64,000 nt of DNA, from the NCBI RefSeq assembly GCF_041296265.1, contig NC_091686.1, positions 35,686,501-35,750,500 on the forward strand, given 5' to 3'. Every line of letters begins with the position of its first letter. Within the stretch, counting starts at the first letter, position 1. The notes below the pieces were generated by a model that worked only from the letters and a program-made list of their open reading frames with translations, had not been told where the DNA came from and ran no database searches. The position numbers were made by a program, and so were the translations under genes. The stretch is from Equus caballus (taxonomy: Eukaryota > Chordata > Mammalia > Perissodactyla > Equidae). Shown here piece by piece: positions 33,080 to 45,926 of the stretch.

Positions 33080-33300
33080 CCCACGCTCATGCTGGGCCTG
33101 GCGAGGAGCAGCAGGGGCACCAGGCCCATGACCAAGGTGCCAGCAGCAGAACTGGGTGGCGCCCCCAGTGATCAGACCTCAGGAGCAGGAAGACGGTGGC
33201 CGCTGCCTCCAGGCCGGCCACCAGGAATTAGGGCTGGTAGTAGGTGGGCTCACGCAGGGACAGACTGCCAAGGAAGCTGGCCCTGAGGTCCCTGCTCATC
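33080..33300 (-). pseudogene. SLC22A31: SLC22A31 remnant exon with stop and frame change
   Basis: Reads RDLRASFLGSLSLREPTYYQP, then TAA (33,228-33,230) where a Tyr is expected, then FLVAGLEAAATVFLLLRSD and GRHPVLLL. About one base is missing near 33,140: from here the match (TLVMGLVPLLLLARPSM) is in another frame. Confidence 0.75.
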
Positions 33301-33389
33301 AGCCTGGGAGGCCGGGCGAAGCTCTGGGCCCAGCCTGAGCCAGGGACAACAGTGACCAAACCCCCACCCCAGGGTGGAGGGTGCAGACG

Positions 33390-33650
33390 CCCCTAGCCTG
33401 CCTGCTCCCTCCCCTCCTCATGAACTGAAGCCCAGGATGAGTCCGTGTCTCTGGGCGACGCCTCTCTTCCCTCCTCTGACACCCAGGCCTCCCTTCCCCC
33501 TCGCTGGTGATCACCCGTGTCCAGGGAGCTCTCCTCTGAGCTGTCCTCAGGGTCCACGTCCCGCTGCCACAAAGTGCCACAGGACCTTCCTGGTTTGGCC
33601 AGCAGCCAGCAGGGAGACCAGGGAACAGAGCTGGGAACCTGCGGGGCAGG
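33390..33650 (-). pseudogene. SLC22A31: SLC22A31 remnant exon (SPCWLLA block)
   Basis: VPWSPCWLLA matches the SLC22 'ES-P-WLL' motif after span 6. KVLWHFVAAG then appears in a second frame, DPEDSSEESSLDT in the first again, and GLILGFSS is followed directly by TGA in the third. Several breaks lie in one exon. Confidence 0.7.
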
Positions 33651-34225
33651 GGGGAGGTAAGGATGCCCACGGGTCCTCCCTGCAGGGATGGCAGGGGTTA
33701 GCGCCCCCTTCCTGGACCCAGGGGGGCAAGACATTCAGTGGCTTTGTGTCCCTGTCCTACCCCCAGGTGCCTGGTGCTGCATGGAGGTGCAGAGGGAGGT
33801 GACACACGTGGCCAACAGAGCAGCCACTGACCAGTCTCCCCCACACTCACCCCATAGAGCAGCAGAAATCCCCCGCAGAAGGCGGCAGCCGTGTGAGCCC
33901 ACCGCCGAGGAGAGGTGGCCCCCAGGGAGAAGACCCGGTGGGAGGGGGACGGTGCACAGCTCCAGGCTTGAGCAGACGCAGATGGCCTGAGGCCAAGGCC
34001 TCTCTGGAGCCTGTTCTGTCCAGGGCTATGGGGACCAGTCGCTGACCCGCCCAGAGGCTGGACATCTGAGGCCAACTTGCTGCCCACGCCAGCTTAGGGG
34101 CCTGCCCACAAACAGCAGAGCTCACAAGCCGCGGTGTCTCTCCCGCCTTCTCAAGAAGGGCCCTTGGGCCACCTGACATCCCCTTCCAGTGGGATAGGCC
34201 TGGCCCGAGTGGGCGCCCCCAGAGG

Positions 34226-34363
34226 CCCCCCATGGTACCCGAGAGCCATGGAGAGGGTGAGGGAGGCCCCCATGAAGCAGCCACAGGGCCAGCGGGTGGG
34301 AAAGCTGGCAGCCAGGGCCTTGCTGGCCCCCAGGCCCGTGGCCAGCACCAGGGACGCCACATC
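34226..34363 (-). pseudogene. SLC22A31: SLC22A31 remnant exon (early membrane spans)
   Basis: LATGLGASKALAASFPTRW and CGCFMGASLTLSMALGYHGG parallel human LGLGAGLPLGLAASP...CRLLHGATLAGVLLALYV. The match is looser than in the late exons. Confidence 0.5.
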
Positions 34364-34644
34364 TCGTGGGCAGCAGGGGCCACACGTGGATGCAGGTCAG
34401 GTCAGCTCAGGGGTCTAGCTGGACCCTGAGGGGCTCGAGGGGAGGGCTGCCAGGGCAGAAGGGAAGGGGCAGCGCCATACTGGCCACGGCCGCACCAGGA
34501 GGACACAGCCCGCAGCCAGCACAGGAGGCAGCTGGTCTGCTCCAGAGGCACCTTCCAGCTGTCCTCACACAGGTTTCACCTGGGGGACACCAGTCACCTG
34601 CTGGCCAGCAAGGACTCGCCCCCTCCTCCTCACTGGAGTTCCCA

Positions 34645-34760
34645 GAATGTCAGGCTGGAAGGGGGCTCTAGGTGTCCTGCTCCAATTTCCCCCTGGAGAG
34701 AAGGGGAAACTGAGGCACAGAGAGGGCAAGGGACTTGCTCAAGGTCACACAGTGTGCTCT
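34645..34760 (-). repeat. MIR SINE remnant
   Basis: 'aggggaaactgaggcacaga', then 'agggacttgctcaaggtcac', is the reversed MIR 3' half, well preserved. Confidence 0.75.
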
Positions 34761-35749
34761 CCTCACTCTGGTGGTCTTTGCACGGAATTGGAACAATTCC
34801 TGGTCTGAGCCCCCAAGGGGTTATTATGGGGTCCCCAGGATATGCACACAGAGCCCCAAGTCTGGATGGGGTCTCACCTGCCTCTCTCCAGCCATCACTC
34901 CCCACCCCCCCACGCTGGCCCCTGGCCGTCCCTGGTTTCCACCTGCTGTGCCCAGGGCCCCAGGGCCTCACTCCCCCTCCCTTCCCTGCTCATTTCACGC
35001 GCTACTCTGAAGGGGCTGCAGGCTGTGCTCACCCGCTGTTCCCAGCAGAGGGCCCTGGACCGCCCCACCTCCTCTTCCAGGAGGGGCCTTCTCTCCACGC
35101 TGAACATACCCTTTGGGGTCACCAGTCATCAGAGTTTTTATTTCAAAATCCGACCGTTTGGGGAAGCTGGTGGGGTGCTGATGGATCAATACACCAAACA
35201 GGAGGGCAAGTGTGCGGTGGAACAGACATGACGGGAGCACAGAGGCCCAGTGGTTTCAGGGCCCCACCCAGGCCTGGCAGGGATGTGGCAACCCTGTTCC
35301 AGTTTCCACACCAGGGTCTACCCTCCGGGGGTGGGGTGGGGCTGCGGGCAGGGGCTGCCCAGAGGGAGGCGGGGTGCGCAGGCCTGCGGGAGGGTGGGAC
35401 GGGAGGTGCCAGCTGCCCCTCCCCAACTCATTCCCTCCACCGAAAGCCCCGTGTCCTGGGGACCCAGCGTCCACGCCTACGCAGCCCGAAGCCACGGGCT
35501 GGTCAAAGTGTCCGTGGCACTGAAGTGGACTCCACACTGTGCTGACCACCTGGTGCCTACCTGCTCATACCTTCAGCGTAACTCCCCTCCCCGCCGCTGC
35601 CCCCACCTGGGCAGCCCTCGGGCCTCAGACTCAGCCATTAGGCCTGGCCTGCCGCATACTTGTGCATCTGCTGCGCCGTCCGACAAGAGGGGGCTGACTC
35701 CCCAAATGAGACCCCCAGTACTGACCGCCCCAGTAGACCAAGGGCAGAA

Positions 35750-36095
35750 GAATGAGGGGGGACAGAGGAGGGGTGATGGAAGCAGAACGGACGGAGAAAG
35801 GGGGGAGCCAGGAAGGTGGAGAACGGAGAAGAGGGAGGACGGGGGTGGGGGGGGGAGAGGACAGAGGAGGAAGGAAGATGGAGGAGGGGAGGACGGGGGG
35901 GGAGGACAGAGGAGGAAGGAAGATGGAGGAGGGGAGGACAGGGGGGAGGACAGAGGAGGAAGGAAGATGGAGGAGGGGAGAACGGGGGTGGGGGGAGGAC
36001 AGAGGAGGAAGGAAGATGGAGGAGGGGGAGGACGAAGGAGAGGGGACGGAGAAAGCGGGGACGGAGGAGGAGCAGGGCAGAGGACCCGCGCAGAG
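35750..36095. repeat. Purine-rich minisatellite (about 41-52 bp units)
   Basis: Four to five copies of a unit built on 'gaggaaggaagatggagga' with g-runs between, in a strand that is almost only A and G. It lies in the first intron of the SLC22A31 remnant. It creates long Arg/Gly/Glu-rich frames that are not genes. Confidence 0.85.
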
Positions 36096-36099
36096 GAGG

Positions 36100-36990
<891 letters not shown>

Positions 36991-37600
36991 TCAGGGGTCT
37001 GAGAGTTGTCGTGGATTGTTCTCGAGTCGAGTTCCAGGGTTGCTGACTGGGCTTGGGCCAGCAGGGGACTGGCCGGAGTGGCACGTGTCCGTGGTTAGGA
37101 AGGACCCCTCGCCCCAACTGGCCGGCTCTCCGGCCCGGGAACAAGGTGGGTCACTTTGTTTCCAGCTTATTCTTTGTGGAGACGGAAAGTCCAGCAGGTC
37201 CTGGAGATGACCCCTGGTTTTTCCTGAGTCAGCTCTGAGGCTCTAGCCCTGGGGGTCACTGGTCAGGATTCAGGCCCGGGTCCGTGTCCCGGCCAGGGCA
37301 CCACACCCGCGTTTCTCGTTGTCACGCTGTGGCAGCTGCGTGTGGCTGTGATTCTGAAAACTCTGCCTTCGGTATTTCAAATACCAGCAGGTCACCCGTG
37401 GTGGACAGGTGTCAGGGGAGCTTCCAGACCGGACACACTGGGAAGGAGGACCTGGTCACCCACTTCTGAAAAAACTGGCCCTGAAAACCCCGTGAATAGC
37501 GGGGAGCGTGTCGATGGAGGCGAGGAGGTGAGAGGATGGCGCGAAAGGCCGGCGGCCCGCGGGGCACAGGGCGCTGGGAGTCGGAGCCCGCGGCACAATT
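36991..37600. other. Intergenic, nothing recognised
   Basis: Unique, moderately GC-rich; no exon or repeat that I can name. Confidence 0.5.
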
Positions 37601-40600
37601 TTTTTAACTGATTTGCTTTCTTTTCTCTTTGTGAAGGAACTCTGGATTTGCATTATATTTTCTTTCGTAACTGGCGATTTTTTTGCATTTAAGAACGTTA
37701 TTGGCTGTAAAAAATTTTTTGAGGTGAAATTCACATAACATAAAACTAACCATTTTATGACCCTCTGATCATATTCCAAAATATTTTCATCACGTGGCCC
37801 ACGTTAAGTGATCAGCCTCTCTGGCATCTCCCCCAGCCCCCTAGCAATCACCAGCCACACAGTATGTGGCCTTTTGGGGCTGCTGCTTTAGCAGAGAACG
37901 ATCTTTTCCAGGGTCACCTGCACTGCAGCTCTGGTCCGGACTTCATCCTTTTTGATGCTGCATGGCACTCCATTGTACGGCGATGTCCCCGTTGTGTTAT
38001 CTGTTCGTCTGTGGGTGGACATTTGGGCCTTTCCACTCCTCGCCTGTAGTGACTGCTGCTGCTGGGAGCATTCATGTGCAAGGATTTGCCTGAGCCCCCA
38101 TTTTCAGTCCTCTGGGGTTTTACCTAGGAGTGGAATTGCCAGCTCATGTGGTGCGTCTCAGTGTGACTTTTGGAGGATCTGCCAGTTTTCCACATCGGTG
38201 CGAGCAATGTAAGGGTTCTGATTTCTCCAGCTCTTTGCCAACACTTATCTCTTCTCTTTAAAAAAAAAACAAAAACAGAACTATACCCACCCCATGGATG
38301 TGCAGTATCTCCTTGTGGTTTTGATTTGCGTTTCCCTAATGGCTGGTTTTGTTGAATGTCTTTTCATGTGCTCGTTGGCCATGGGTATATCTTTGGAGAA
38401 ATAATTGTTCAAATCTTTTGCTCATTTTTCACTTGGTTTTCATGCCCTTTGGTTGTTCAGTTGTAAGGGTTCTTTACGTATTCTGGATACTAGGCTTTTT
38501 CAGATAAATGACGTAAATATCTTCTCCCATCCTCTAGTTGTCTTTTCAGTTTCTTGATGGTGTTCTTTGATGCATGGAAGTTTCTAATGTTGATGAGGTT
38601 CAACCAATTTTTCCATTTACGTCCCTGCTTTTAGTGTGACATGTAAGAATCCATTATCAAAGCCAAGATCATGAGGATTTACACCTGGGTTTCCTTCTAG
38701 GGGTTTTATAGTTTCAGCTCTTAGATTTAGGCCTTTGATCCAATTGGAGTTAATTTTTGTGTATGGGGTGCAATAAGGGTTCGACTTCATTGTTTTGTGT
38801 GTGGCTATCCAGATTGCCCAGCTCCACCTGTTCAAAGACCTCTCTCGCCATTGAATCATGTTGGTGTCCTTGATGAAACCAATTGTGTGGCTACTATCTG
38901 GCCGCTCACGTCCATCCCACTGGTCTGTCTGTCTGTCCTATGCCAGTACCACACCGTCTTGATAACTGTAGCTTTGTGGCACATTTTGAAATTGGAAATG
39001 TGACTCCTCCAACTCTGTTCTTTTTCAAGATTGTTTTGGTTATCTGAGGCCACGAGCAGTTCCATATGAATCTTAGGATCCCTTTTTCTATTTCTGCAAA
39101 AAAACCCGTTGGGATTTTGGGAAGTTTTGCCATCTTATCAGTTGAAATCTTCCAGTCCTTGAAGGTAAGATGTCTTTCCACGTACGTAAGTCATCTGTAA
39201 TTTCTTCAGGAAGGTTTTATGGTTTAGGGTATACAAGTCTTACATTTTCTAGATTGAATTTATTCCTAAGTATTTTACTCTTTTGATGCTATTGTGTGTG
39301 GAATTATTCTGTGAATTTCCTTTCCAGATTTTTCATTGCTAGTGGACAGAAGTACGATTGGCCTTGTCTTCTGTGCCGCTGCTGGAGCGCATTAGCTCGA
39401 ATGTAGTGTGTGGGCCCTGTCGGGTCTTCTCCGTATAAGAGCATGTCACCTGTGAATAGACGTGGTTTTACTTTCTTCTGTCTAGTTTGGATGCCTTTTT
39501 TTTCTTTCTCTGCTTGATTGCTCCAGCTAGAGCTACTCGCATATTACCGGCTAGCAGTGGTGAAAGGTCATCCTTGGCTTGTTTCTGATCTCAGGCGAGC
39601 TTTCAGGCTTTGCCCCTGATTATGACACTAGCTTTAAGTTTTCCCAAAATGCCCTTTATCATGTTGAGGGATTTTCCTTCTATTTTTAGTTTTTTAAGTT
39701 TTTAGGTTTTATCATGAAATGATGTTGAATTTTGTCCAGTGCTTTTCCTGCATTCATTGAGATGATTATGTGGTTTTCCCCGTCCTTCTATTAATGTGGT
39801 GTATGACATCGATTGATTTCTGCATGTTGAACCATGCTTGTATTTGTGGGATAAACCCCACGTGATCATGTTGTATAATCATTTTAATATGCTGCTGGAT
39901 TCAGCTTGCTGGTGTTTTCTTGAGGATATCTGTATTCAAAAGATAGCGGTCTGGAGCTTTTTCTTGCAGCGTCTTTGCCTGACTTTGGTGTGGGGTTACG
40001 CTGGCCTCATGGCATGAGCTCAGAGGTGCTCCCTCCTCTTCTGTTTTGTGGGAGAGTTTCGGATGGATTGGTGTTAATTCTTTAACTTTTAGTAGAATTC
40101 ACTCATGAAGCCTGGGCTTTCCTTTCTCGGGATGCTTCTGATTCCTGACTCAATCTTTTGACATGTTACAGGTCTATTCAGATTGTCTCGTTTTTCTTGG
40201 GTCAGTTTTGGTAGTTCCTCTTTTGCTAGGTATTTGTCAACTTCATCTAGGTTTTCTAATATATTGATATGTAATTCTTCTTAGTGTTATAATCCTTTTT
40301 TATTTCTCTAAAATCCATAGTAAGGTCCCCTTGTTTATTTCTGATTTTAGTAATTTGAGTCTTCTCATGTTTTTTCATAGTCTACCTAAAGAACTGTCTA
40401 TTTTATTGATCTTTTCAAGGAACCAGCTTGTTCTGTTGATTCTGTTGTGTTTCTATTCTTCATTTCATTCATCTCCACTAATATTTATTATTTCCTCACA
40501 TCTGCTGGCTTCTGGCTCAGTTATCTCTTCCTCTTGCTCCTTAGAGCATGAAGTTAGGTTGCTGACTTCATTGTTATGTGGCAGGCACAGCTAGGCCTTT

Positions 40601-40840
40601 CCTTCAGAGCACTGCATTCTCTGCACCCTGTAAGTTTTTTCATTTTCTATCATTTCCAAGTATTTTCACAATTTCCCTTGTGATTTCTCCTTTGATGTGT
40701 TGTTATTTAAGCATGTGTTCTTTTAATTTCCACGTTTGGAATTTTCCACTTTGCTTTCTGTTCCTGATTTCTATTTCCATTACGTTGTGGTCAAAGAGGG
40801 TTCTTTGTATTATTTCAATCTTTTCAAATTTACTGGGACT

Positions 40841-41076
40841 GGGGCCGGCCCGGTGGCATGGTGGTTAAGTGCGCATGTTCCACTTTGGCGGCCCAGGGTT
40901 CACCGGTTCGGATCCCGGGTGTGGACATGGCACCGCTTGTCAAGCCATGCTGTGGCAGGCATCCCACATATAAAGTAGAGGAAGATGGGCACGGATGTTA
41001 GCTCAGGGCCAGTCTTCCTCAGCAAAAAGAGGAGGATTGACAGCAGTTAGCTCAGGGTTAATCTTCCTCAAAAAAA
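40841..41076 (+). repeat. ERE SINE inserted in L1
   Basis: Full ERE from 'ggggccggcccggtggcatg' to the double tail 'ttagctcagggttaatcttc'. It is bounded by direct repeats aaatttactgggact and aaatttattgggact, a 15-bp target duplication with one change. Confidence 0.95.
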
Positions 41077-41964
41077 ATTTATTGGGACTTATTTTGAGGC
41101 CTAACAAAGAGTCTGTCCTTGATGTGCACTTGAGAAGAAAGTTTAACCCGTGGCTGTGGATGAAATGTTCTCTGTGTGTCTGTTAGATCTGGTTAGATTG
41201 CAATGCCCAAGTCCTCTAGTCCGTTTTCTTTCCAGCTGTTCAATCCACCGTGAAACTTGAGAACTGAAGTCCCCACCATGTTTGTAGACCTGTCTGTTTC
41301 TCCCTTCAACTCTGTCAGGTTTTGGTCCGTGTATCTGGGGCTCTGGTGTTTGGTGTGTATGGGTTCATGATTATTATATCTTCTTGATGGATTGACCTTT
41401 TAAAAATCGATTTTAATGTCTTTCTTTGACTTTGGTAACAAATTGTAAATTGTGTTCTGTTTTGCCTGATGCTAGTAGAGCCACTTCAGCTCTCTTTTGG
41501 ATTTACTTCCACCATTTGTTTGTTTTCTGTGTGTCTTATATGTTTCTTGTTCCTCAGTTCCTCCATTACTGGCTGTTTTTGTATTTTCTGATTTTTTTTT
41601 AAATACACCATCTTGATTCCCTTCTTCTTTCTTTATCTGTATATTTTTTACTTATTTGTTAGTGGTTACCTTGGGGATTACAGTTAACATCTTATGACAA
41701 CTTAGGTTAAATTTATAACACCCTAGTTTAAATAATGCCAGCTAGTTTCAAAAGCATACAGACACTTTGCTCCTACATATCTGTGCTTCCTTTATATTGT
41801 TATAGTCACAGATTACATCTTTACATATTGTAGGCCCATAAACATGGATTTATAATGATGGTTTTGTTCATCTGCCTTTTAAATAATATGGGAAAAAGAG
41901 GAAAAACCATACAAAATACAATAATACTGGCTTTTATGTTTACCTATGTAATTACGTTTACTAT

Positions 41965-42296
41965 CTGCTGTGGACTGAATCGTGTCCCCCAAAATTCATG
42001 TGCTGAAGCTCTAACCCCCAAGGTGATGGCGTTTGGAGGCGGGGCCTTTGGGAGGTGATTAGGTCGTGAGGGTGGAGCCCCCATGATGGAATTAGTGCCT
42101 TAGAAGAAGAGACACGGAGAGATCTCTTTCCCTCTCTCTGCCATGGGAAGACACAAAAAGAAATTGGCTGTCTGCAAACCAGGAGGAGGGCCCTCCCCAA
42201 ATCTGCGGGCGCCTTGATCTCCAGCGCCCCCACCTCCAGAACTGAGAGAGATAAATGTTGTTTGAGCCACTCAGCCCTGTGTTATGGCGCCCAAAT
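41965..42296 (+). repeat. MaLR-like solo LTR fossil (MLT1/MST type)
   Basis: Starts 'tgtggactgaatcgtgtccc', then 'aaaattcatgtgctgaagc', 'gatggcgtttggaggcgggg' and 'ttgtttgagccactcagccc'. About 330 bp, a solo LTR in the old L1, with no internal viral part. Well enough kept to be of moderate age. Confidence 0.65.
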
Positions 42297-43498
42297 CGAT
42301 GGAGACACTGGTGTTCCTTATTTTGACCTATGGCTGTGAATTACAGTCGAGGTCCTTCCATTTCACCCTGAAGGGCTCCTGCCAGCACTTCTGTCGAGCA
42401 GGTCTGCTGGTGAGGAGCTGTTTCAGCTTTTGTTGGTCTGGAAGTGTCTTCATTTCTCTTTTGTTCTTGAAGGTCAGTTTTGCTGGATATAGCATTTTCG
42501 GTTGACAGATTCTTCTGTGACTTTAACTATGTCATCCCACTGCTCTCGAGCCTCCACGGTCTCGGAAAAGAAACCAGCTGTTAATCTTTTTGTGGATTCC
42601 TCGTACGCGATGAGTCACTTCTCTCTCGCTGCTTTCAAAGTTTTCTTCGTCTTTCCACAATTTGGTTACAGTGTGTGTTAAGTTGGCTTTGGGTTTATCC
42701 TTCTTGGAGTTCACTGAGCTTCTTGGACTGTATATTCATCTCTTTATTCAAATTTGGGAGGTTTGGGCCATTTCCTCAGTATCTTCCCTCTTGCTCTCTC
42801 TCTCCCTTCAGGAATTTCCGTAGTTCATGTGTGGGTACGTTTCATGGTGTCCCATAGGTCGCTGGGCTCTGCTCGTTTTCCCTTGTGCTTTTCTCTTCCT
42901 GCTTCTCTCTGCATCGCTCCAGCTGTCTGCAGATTTGTTGACTCTTTCATCTGCTCAAATCTGCTGAACTCCCAAGTGTGTTTTCTGTTTTAGTTATTGT
43001 AATGTTTAGTTTTAGAATTTCTGTTTGGTTCTATAATTTCTCTTTCACAGTGTTTTCATTTTACTCACACATCGTTTTCCCGATTTACTTTAACTCTTTG
43101 TCCATGTTTTCCTTTAGTTCCATTAAACATATTTAGTCAATTTTTTTTAAGCCCTGTGACTAATAATTCCAAAGTCTGGGCTTCCTCAGGAATGTTTTTT
43201 GTCAATTTTTTCCCCTGTGAATGAGACATATTTTCTTGTTTCTTTCTATGTTTTATAATTTTTTTCTGTTGAGAGCTGGCTTTTTTGAGTATTATGTTGT
43301 GGTAACTCTGGAAATCATATTCTCTCTTTCCTCAGGGATTGCTGAATCTTGAGGGCTGGATTTATTCATTTATAACTTTTCCACACTGTTTCTGCCAACC
43401 ATGTATTCCTTGTTATGTGTAGCCATTAAAGTTTCTGTCATCTTTGCAGCGAGCCAATGACCTGAAAAAGATTTCCTCAAATGTGTAGCTCCCAAAGC

Positions 43499-43551
43499 GG
43501 GGGGGGGGGGGGGGGGCGGGCGGCGGGGTGGGCAACAACAACAACAACAAA
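43499..43551. repeat. G18 run, G-rich tract and (AAC)n
   Basis: Eighteen consecutive G (43,499-43,516), then cgggcggcggggtggg, then about six caa/aac units. Simple sequence at the 5' UTR side of the L1. Confidence 0.9.
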
Positions 43552-44984
43552 ATATAAATATTGTCTCTTCAAATCTCCAGGAAGCCACTTCAGCCCATGG
43601 AGGTTTAAACAATGGCAGTGGCCCTTTGTTCTGGCCCCTTAGTGATCAAAGGCAGCAATTGGCAGTCAGAACCTAGAACCCCTTACTTGGAGAAAAGGGT
43701 CCTTATTGCACACTCTGGCTTTCACAAGCTCCTCCAGGAATGTGCTGCCCCCAAGGTAGGGGTGGGAGATGGCAGCTGCTACGGTGCAAAGGCTGAACTT
43801 GACTAGCGTCTTCATCGAGCTGTGCGGCAGGTGAATCAGCCAGACTCCAGAGTTCCAGGACACTTGCTACAGACGGTTTCTGCCAGCTCAGTAGGCGTTT
43901 AGGTGGGGGGACAGATTCCAGGAGCTTCCTACTCTATCTTCAGTGATATCTTCCACACACCCTTTTACCAAAATTCAGCTTACTTCTTCATTAAGCATTC
44001 CCAGTTGTTATGCATTTTTTTGGTTAGATTCCAGAGTTCTAAAAAGGTTGATCCTGACAGTTTTTGCCAGCCTAATCTTTTCTTTAATGGAGGGATGGAA
44101 TTTTGGAGCTCCTACACTACCACTTTTGGTGATGTCACTCCTGTGTATCTTTTTAAGAACCTTTTCCAAGTAGTTGTACCATTTACATCTTCACCATGAG
44201 TGTACCAGAACGACAGTCCCTTCATGTCCTCACCAGTGCTTGGTATGGTCAGGGTATATGCGGATTAGTAATTCCAGCCCTCCGATTGAATACAAGGTCT
44301 ACCTCATTTGCATTCTAGTTTGCACGTTCACTTGCCTGCTGCGAGTATAAAGAAGTACAATGGATATTTGTATATTGATCTTACATCCAGTAGTTTTTTT
44401 TGAAGACTGCATTGATTTTTCACGTAGGCAATCACGTTGCCTGGAAAAAAAGCCCATCACACTTCTTTCCTTACAATCTGGTTGCCTTTTCTGTATTTCA
44501 CTTCCTCACTGCAGAGGCTAGACTGACCAGGACAGCACCGAATGGAAGTAGTGAGAGTGGAGATCCTTGTCTTGCTCCTGGTCTTAGGTGCAAAGCATTG
44601 TCTTTCACCATTAAGTATGATGTTAGCTGTAGAAGATGCCCTTTTTGGGGGTGAGGAAATTCCTTTTTAACCCTTGTTTGCTGAGAGTTTTACTTATTTT
44701 TTAAGTCAGAGTGGATGTTGGATTTTGTGAAAAGTTTCTTCTGAATCTATATAGATTGTCATAATTTTTTTACCTTATTAATATGGTAAATTACATGGAT
44801 TGATTTTGAATGTTAAAACTAACCTTGTATTCCAGGAGTAAAGCCTACTTTGTAATGATAGCAGAATTCTGCATCTACATAAAGGAATGAAGATCTTTAG
44901 AATTGTTAACTACATAGTGAAATAGATAAGATTTATTTCCTATATTTTTAAAAAACATAATTGCCTGTTTTAAAAATAACAGTA

Positions 44985-45036
44985 CAGAGGAAGATGGGCA
45001 CAGATGTTAGCTCAGGGCTAATCTTTCTCAAAAAAA
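44985..45036 (+). repeat. ERE SINE 3' fragment
   Basis: Only the tail 'agaggaagatgggcacagat', 'gttagctcagggctaatctt' and A-run are present. Confidence 0.75.
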
Positions 45037-45684
45037 CCCACAACAGCAACAATGCAGTATGTGGATTTTCATATATTATTAAATTTGATTTACTAAAATT
45101 TTGCTTAGAATTTTGCCTTCATGTTCATGAGGGATATCAGTCCATGTTTCTCTCACATTGTCTGTGCCTCTTTTTGGTATCAGGATCATGCCAGCCTCGT
45201 GGAACAAGTTGGAAAACATTCCTTTCTTTACAATGTTTTGGAAGATTTTACATAGAATTTGTATTATGTCTTCCTTACATGTTTGGTGGAATTCACCAGT
45301 GAAGCCATCAGGGGCTGGAGGTTTATTTTTATGGAAATACTTTAAATTGCATGTTCAGTGTCTTTAAGATATAGAACTATTCAGGCTGTGGATTTATTCA
45401 TGGGTGAGCTTAGGTAATTTGTGTCTCTCAAGGAATTTGTCCATTTCACCTAAGTTGTTGAATTTATTGGTATAAAAGTTGTTCATAATATACCTTCATT
45501 ATCCCTTTAATATCTGGAGAATCTTTTGTGGTGTCACCTCTCTCATTCCTGATGTTGGTAACTTGTGTCATTACTCTTTTTTCCCCTGAACAGTCTGGCT
45601 AGAGACTTATCAATTTTATTGATCTTATCAAAGGACCAGCTTTTGCATTTCCCATTTGATTTCTTCTTTGATCCATGAGTTTTG

Positions 45685-45926
45685 TGGGGTTTTTTTTGAG
45701 GAAGATTAGCCCTGAGCTAACTACTGCCAGTCCTCCTCTTCTTACTGAGGAAGACTGGCCCTGAGCTCACATCCGTGCCCATCTTCCTCTACCTTATATG
45801 TGGGATGCCTACCACAGCATGGCGTGCCAAGCGGTGCCATGTCCACACCCAGGATCCGAACCAGTGAACCCCAGGCTGCCAAAGCGGAACGATCGCACTT
45901 AACCGCTGCACCACCGGGCCGGACCC
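45685..45926 (-). repeat. ERE SINE, minus strand, inserted in L1
   Basis: Reversed ERE with duplicated tail, ending 'accaccgggccggaccc'. Flanked by the direct repeat gatccatgagtttt on both sides, a clean target-site duplication. Confidence 0.95.

Larger units (their letters stand above)
37610..43990 (-). mobile_element. Old near full-length L1 LINE, antisense
   Basis: Plus strand is the reverse complement of an L1: 3' UTR near 37,720 ('ttcacataacataaaactaa'), ORF2 from about 38,000 to 41,500, an inter-ORF part near 41,650, ORF1 region near 42,450-42,950, and 5' UTR up to about 43,990. Frames are broken everywhere (for example short ORF2 pieces at 38,859-38,617 and 39,181-38,906). It is interrupted by an ERE and a MaLR-like LTR. 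Several fragments may be joined; exact limits are uncertain. Confidence 0.7.
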
